Part shown: piece by piece, positions 60,673 to 64,000 of the stretch | Layout: each line of letters begins with the position of its first letter | How positions within the stretch are numbered: position 1 is the first letter of the stretch | NCBI RefSeq assembly: GCF_000375585.1 | Contig: NZ_AQWP01000002.1 | Span: 992,001-1,056,000 of the forward strand | Direction of reading: 5' to 3' | Source: Sinorhizobium meliloti 4H41 | GTDB taxonomy: Bacteria > Pseudomonadota > Alphaproteobacteria > Rhizobiales > Rhizobiaceae | Length of the DNA: 64,000 nucleotides | The notes under the pieces: model-generated | What the model was told of the DNA's origin: nothing | Database searches by the model: none | The model's input: only the letters and a program-made list of their open reading frames with translations | Translations under genes and position numbers: made by a program

Positions 60673-62253
60673 ATGTCGCGTTTAAACAGGTTTCTGATAT
60701 CGACGCTGGCCGCAGCGGCTATTGCCGCGCCGGTGCTGGCCACTTCGGCAAGTGCCGCCACGCTGCGCTGGGGCAGCCGGGCAGATATCTATTCGCTCGA
60801 CCCGGATTCCGTTCCCTCGACATCCAATCTGGCGTTCCTGAACCACATCTATGAAGGTCTGATCCGTTATGGCCCGAACTTCGAGATCGAGCCGGCGCTC
60901 GCCACCGAGTGGAAGCTGATCGACAGCAAACACTGGCGTTTCACCCTGCGCAAAGGCGTGAAGTTCCACGACGGCGCGGATTTCACGGCCGACGACGTGG
61001 TCGCCTCGATGAACCGCGTTTCGGACCCGACTTCGCCCCTGCGCGGCAACATTCCGCTCTATGTCGGCGTCAAGAAGGTCGATGATTTCACGGTCGATAT
61101 CGAGGTTTCGGCGCCGACCGCGCTGTTCCTGAACGACATGACCAATATCTTCATGTTCAGCGCCAAATGGCTGAAGGACAACAACGCAGAAAAGCCGACC
61201 GATATCGCGTCCAACACCGAGAATTACGCCACGCACAACACGAACGGCACAGGCCCGTTCAAGCTGGAAAGCCGCGTCCCGGACAGCAAGACCGTTCTCC
61301 TCGTCAACGATCAGTGGTGGGATCAGAAGAAGCACAATCTGGATCGGATCGAGTATATTCCGATCGCGTCGGCGGCAACGCGTGTAGCAGCGCTTCTTTC
61401 CAACGAAATCGATCTGCTCGATTCCGCCCCCATTCAGGATCTTCCCCGCCTGGAATCCTCGCCGGGTATCACCGTAAGCAAGCGCACGGAATTGCGCACG
61501 GTTTTCATCGGCTTCAACGGCAAGGAGAAGCTCGAAGACGGGCGTCCGAACCCGTTCCTGGACCTTCGCGTGCGCCAGGCAGTGGAAGCAAGCATCGACC
61601 GCGATCTCATCAACAAGAAGATCATGCGCGGGCTGGCGCGGCCTTCCGGCTCGCTCATAGCACCGGAAATCGCCGGCTATGCGAAGTCGCTCGACACTTA
61701 TCAGCCTGCCGATTCCAAGCTTGCCCAGAAGCTGCTCGAAGAGGCCGGCCAGAAGGATCTCGCCTTTACCTATCTGTGCATGAACGACGAGAGCATCAAC
61801 GAGGAAGACATCTGCTCGGGCGTTGCAAACATGCTCAAGCGTGCCGGCTTCCAGCCCACCATCGACATGGGCCCGCGCGCCGTGCAGCAGCCGAAGCGCA
61901 CCAATGGCAAGGCCGACATGTTCAATCTGAGCTGGGCAAACGAACCGACGCTCGATGCCTATTCGCTGCTCTCTCAGGTTCTCTCCACGCGCAGCGGCTC
62001 GACGGGCGTGTCCAACTATGGCGGCTGGTCCTATCCGGAACTCGACGATCTGGTGAAGAAGGCGGCACAGGAACCTGACACCGCCAAGCGTCTCGCGCTG
62101 GAAGAACAGGCGCTGAAAATCGCCAAGGACAAGGCGATCCTGATCCCGCTTCACCAGCAGCCGATCGCCTGGGGCATGCTGGACAAGGTCAAGAGCGTGG
62201 ATTTCCGTGCCGACAACAAGCCGCGCCACTGGTATACGCAAATGGCCGAATAG
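60673..62253 (+). CDS. Family 5 ABC binding protein without adjacent transporter genes
   Basis: The 526-residue SBP_bac_5 protein has a signal peptide (about residues 1-29, ending S-A-S-A-A). Family features include F-H-D-G-A-D-F-T-A-D-D-V-V-A-S near residue 100 and W-R-F-T-L-R-K-G. No permease or ATPase for it lies in the window; they may follow beyond 64000, or it may use another importer. It is followed by a terminator and then by an amidohydrolase gene. The ligand may be the substrate of the flanking amidohydrolases. Confidence 0.9.
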   Translation: MSRLNRFLISTLAAAAIAAPVLATSASAATLRWGSRADIYSLDPDSVPSTSNLAFLNHIYEGLIRYGPNFEIEPALATEWKLIDSKHWRFTLRKGVKFHDGADFTADDVVASMNRVSDPTSPLRGNIPLYVGVKKVDDFTVDIEVSAPTALFLNDMTNIFMFSAKWLKDNNAEKPTDIASNTENYATHNTNGTGPFKLESRVPDSKTVLLVNDQWWDQKKHNLDRIEYIPIASAATRVAALLSNEIDLLDSAPIQDLPRLESSPGITVSKRTELRTVFIGFNGKEKLEDGRPNPFLDLRVRQAVEASIDRDLINKKIMRGLARPSGSLIAPEIAGYAKSLDTYQPADSKLAQKLLEEAGQKDLAFTYLCMNDESINEEDICSGVANMLKRAGFQPTIDMGPRAVQQPKRTNGKADMFNLSWANEPTLDAYSLLSQVLSTRSGSTGVSNYGGWSYPELDDLVKKAAQEPDTAKRLALEEQALKIAKDKAILIPLHQQPIAWGMLDKVKSVDFRADNKPRHWYTQMAE

Positions 62254-62277
62254 GCCTGACCTTCCAGCCCGCAATCA

Positions 62278-62307
62278 GAGCGCCTCACCCCGGTGAGGCG
62301 CTCTTTT
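62278..62307 (+). terminator. Rho-independent terminator after the orphan binding-protein gene
   Basis: Arms GAGCGCCTCAC (62278-62288) and GTGAGGCGCTC (62293-62303) pair perfectly over 11 bp and are followed by TTTT (62304-62307). The hairpin begins 24 nt after the stop codon and 30 bp before the next start, so it probably lowers expression of the amidohydrolase relative to the binding protein. Confidence 0.75.
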
Positions 62308-62332
62308 GATATACAGCAGGATCGAAAATCCC

Positions 62333-63823
62333 ATGAAACCTGATCTTTCCAGCCAGCTCGTTCTGGGTGAGCGGCCCGAGGGGCGAACGCTGATAACCGC
62401 ACAATGGGTGCTCGCCTGGCGTGATGCCGGTCACGCTCTGATCCCCGACGGCGAAATCGTCCTCGAGCAAAACGAGGTGCTTTATGCCGGGCCGCGTTTC
62501 GAGGGGGACGTGGCGCGCCGGATCGATTTCGGTACGGCGCTGGTCAGCCCCGGCCTGATCGACCTCGACGCCCTGTCCGATCTCGATACCTACCTGCTCG
62601 TCCAGGACAACCAGCCTGGTTGGGCCAAGGGGCGCATCTGGCCGCGTTCCTATGTGGAGAGCGGACCTTATGAGATGTATTCCGCCGAGGAGCTGGTGTT
62701 CCAGAAGCGGTTCGGTTTCGGCCTCCTGCTGTTGAACGGCATCACCACCGCCGCGCCCATCGCGTCGCTCTACTATCGCCACTGGGCCGAGACCGTCGCG
62801 GAATTCGAAGCTGCGGCCGACGCGGCGGGCGATCTCGGGCTCAGGGTCTTTCTGAGCCCCGCCTATCGCTCCGGTGGGATGATTCTGGAGGGTCCGGGGC
62901 GTATCGAGCCGGTATTCGATGGGGCGCGGGGACTGCAAGGCCTTGCGGACGCGATCGATTTCATCGAGCGCAACCATGGCCGTCATAACGGCCTGGTCAA
63001 CGGAATGCTGGCGCCGGACCGTATCGAAACCTGCACATTGCCTCTGTTGCAGCGCACCATGGCCGCGGCGCGCGATCTCGATTGCCGCGTCAGAATTCAT
63101 ATGGCGCAGGGCAATCTGGAACTCGACATCATGCGCAGACTGCATGGCGTTTCCGCGCCGCAATGGCTGGCGGATCATGGGCTCATGAGCGAAAGGCTGA
63201 TCGCGCCGCATGGAACCTACGCCTCGCCACAGGATCTGCAGCTTTACGCGCAACATGGCGTTTCGATCGCGCATTCGCCGCTGGTCTCGGCGCGCATGGG
63301 CAGCATTCTCAATTCCTTCGCCGCCTGCCGCAGGCTCGGCATCAATATCGGCATGGCAACCGATACCGCGCCGCCCGACATGTTGATGAACCTGCTGGTC
63401 GGGCTGATCGCCTGCCGTATCGGCGAGAAGGCTGCGGATGCGGTATTCTCCAAGGATCTGTTTGATGCCGCCACGCGCGGCGGCGCGAAAGCGCTGGGTC
63501 GCAGCGACCTCGGGCGGCTCGCCGCCGGCGCCAAAGCGGATATCGCCGTCTTCCGTCTCGACGATGTCCATATGACCCCGAGCGTCGATCCGGTCACCAC
63601 GCTGGTCGTCGGCGGTTCCGGCAAGGTGACGCAGGCCGTGTTTGTCGACGGGCGGCTTTCGATGCTGGACGGCAAGGTCGCCGGCATCGACATGATTGCG
63701 GCGCGCGAGCGGGCGCAGCAACAATATGACGGCCTGATTGCCAAATATCCGGATCGCAGTTGGCAGCATCCGCCCGTCGGGAAAATCTTCCAGCCGAGCT
63801 ATCCGGTATGGAAGGTCCAGTAG
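62333..63823 (+). CDS. Amidohydrolase-superfamily protein with a degenerate HxH motif
   Basis: This 496-residue protein has the amidohydrolase barrel layout, with histidines in R-I-H-M-A-Q-G and A-P-H-G-T-Y and the aspartate in A-T-D-T-A. At the place of the first metal motif (usually G-L-I-N-x-H-x-H) it reads G-L-I-D-L-D-A-L-S-D, so both histidines are absent. It may bind a single metal or have lost activity. I chose the ATG at 62333; the TTG at 62306 overlaps the terminator. It is 80 bp downstream of the binding-protein gene. Confidence 0.8.
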   Translation: MKPDLSSQLVLGERPEGRTLITAQWVLAWRDAGHALIPDGEIVLEQNEVLYAGPRFEGDVARRIDFGTALVSPGLIDLDALSDLDTYLLVQDNQPGWAKGRIWPRSYVESGPYEMYSAEELVFQKRFGFGLLLLNGITTAAPIASLYYRHWAETVAEFEAAADAAGDLGLRVFLSPAYRSGGMILEGPGRIEPVFDGARGLQGLADAIDFIERNHGRHNGLVNGMLAPDRIETCTLPLLQRTMAAARDLDCRVRIHMAQGNLELDIMRRLHGVSAPQWLADHGLMSERLIAPHGTYASPQDLQLYAQHGVSIAHSPLVSARMGSILNSFAACRRLGINIGMATDTAPPDMLMNLLVGLIACRIGEKAADAVFSKDLFDAATRGGAKALGRSDLGRLAAGAKADIAVFRLDDVHMTPSVDPVTTLVVGGSGKVTQAVFVDGRLSMLDGKVAGIDMIAARERAQQQYDGLIAKYPDRSWQHPPVGKIFQPSYPVWKVQ

Positions 63824-63846
63824 GGACTCACCTGGAACCGAGCATT

Positions 63847-63926
63847 TTGTCGACATATTCGATAGGGCCGATGGGACAAATATTGTCTACAATCACGTTG
63901 ACAACTTTTTGCCGATCGCCATACTG
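63847..63926 (+). promoter_or_regulatory. Promoter with clustered TTGTC/GACAA sites at the right end
   Basis: TTGTCGACA (63847-63855), GACAA-ATA-TTGTC (63875-63887) and the palindrome TTGTCTACAAT-CACGTTGACAA (63883-63904) share the half-site found at 60578-60601. The last contains TTGACA (63898-63903), followed by CATACT or ATACTG after 16-17 bp. It faces a gene that begins near 63953. Confidence 0.5.
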
Positions 63927-63952
63927 TCCTCATATGACCTGGGAGGCAGGTC

Positions 63953-64000
63953 ATGTCGTATGGAGGAAAATCACACCCAACCCCGGTGTGCGCCCTTCCG
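63953..64000 (+). CDS. Start of a gene cut by the right edge (unidentified)
   Basis: An ATG at 63953 follows a strong ribosome site (GGGAGGCAGG) and the promoter at 63898-63926. Only 16 codons are visible (M-S-Y-G-G-K-S-H-P-T and onward), too few to recognise. A second ATG at 63960 in another frame, also with purine-rich sequence before it, is an alternative start. Confidence 0.35.
   Translation, partial: MSYGGKSHPTPVCALP

Overview
The window looks like a piece of a rhizobial alphaproteobacterium (Rhizobium, Sinorhizobium, Shinella or a relative), probably a megaplasmid or another catabolic, accessory part of the genome. The reasons are the high GC content, the density of high-affinity ABC importers with dedicated catabolic genes, regulators of the LysR, RpiR and GntR-UTRA families, and short palindromic intergenic elements like those common in rhizobial genomes. 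I saw no rRNA, tRNA, phage, integrase, transposase, replication or CRISPR genes. The assignment to a group is an inference; no marker gene is present.

Layout. (1) 1-7443, minus strand: a dipeptide/oligopeptide importer operon (two permeases, a fused double ATPase, a binding protein) that also carries a cytoplasmic beta-lactamase-fold hydrolase and an M20 amidohydrolase cut by the window edge, with a LysR gene upstream. (2) 7708-11571, minus: a ribose-type sugar importer. (3) 12084-25186, minus: a 13-gene unidirectional block with a Ldh_2-type dehydrogenase, a two-ATPase CUT1 sugar/polyol importer, a GMC oxidoreductase, a cupin, two SDRs, a zinc-type or quinone reductase and an AldA-like aldehyde dehydrogenase. 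(4) 25646-38639, plus: a 14-gene carbohydrate block with four SDRs, a GldA-like dehydrogenase, a cupin-type phosphoglucose isomerase, a KDPG-type aldolase, an AroE-like dehydrogenase, a D-2-hydroxyacid dehydrogenase, an UlaG-like hydrolase, an RpiR regulator, DeoC and two FGGY kinases. (5) 38694-43036, minus: a second ribose-type importer plus a polyol-type SDR. (6) 43533-47738: a GntR regulator facing xylulokinase and transketolase. (7) 47827-63823: a truncated hemoglobin, a glutamine synthetase-like enzyme, a second RpiR, then a nitrogen-compound block (N-formylglutamate amidohydrolase-like enzyme, two isochorismatase-fold hydrolases, a complete branched-chain-type ABC importer, a class III aminotransferase), and two amidohydrolases flanking an orphan oligopeptide-type binding protein.

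How the genes may work together. The sugar half reads as polyol or uncommon-sugar use: uptake, oxidation of polyols by SDRs, phosphorylation by FGGY kinases, cleavage by aldolases (KDPG-type, DeoC), oxidation of the C2 aldehyde by AldA, and entry into the pentose phosphate pathway through XylB and transketolase. The right-hand part reads as uptake and deamidation or transamination of a nitrogen compound. Substrates cannot be named from sequence alone.

Regulatory sequence adds most to this reading. An 18-bp palindrome with half-site ATGTTGTA lies upstream of gntR, in the promoter of the transketolase-xylB operon and upstream of the first ribose-type importer, which suggests a small pentose/polyol regulon. 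A second shared 20-bp motif links the first importer to the divergent region at 25.6 kb, and a third palindrome is shared by the promoters at 60.6 and 63.9 kb. All six binding-protein genes are followed by a strong stem-loop. Two gene remnants (a GntR FCD tail and a possible aldehyde dehydrogenase tail) mark rearrangement scars.
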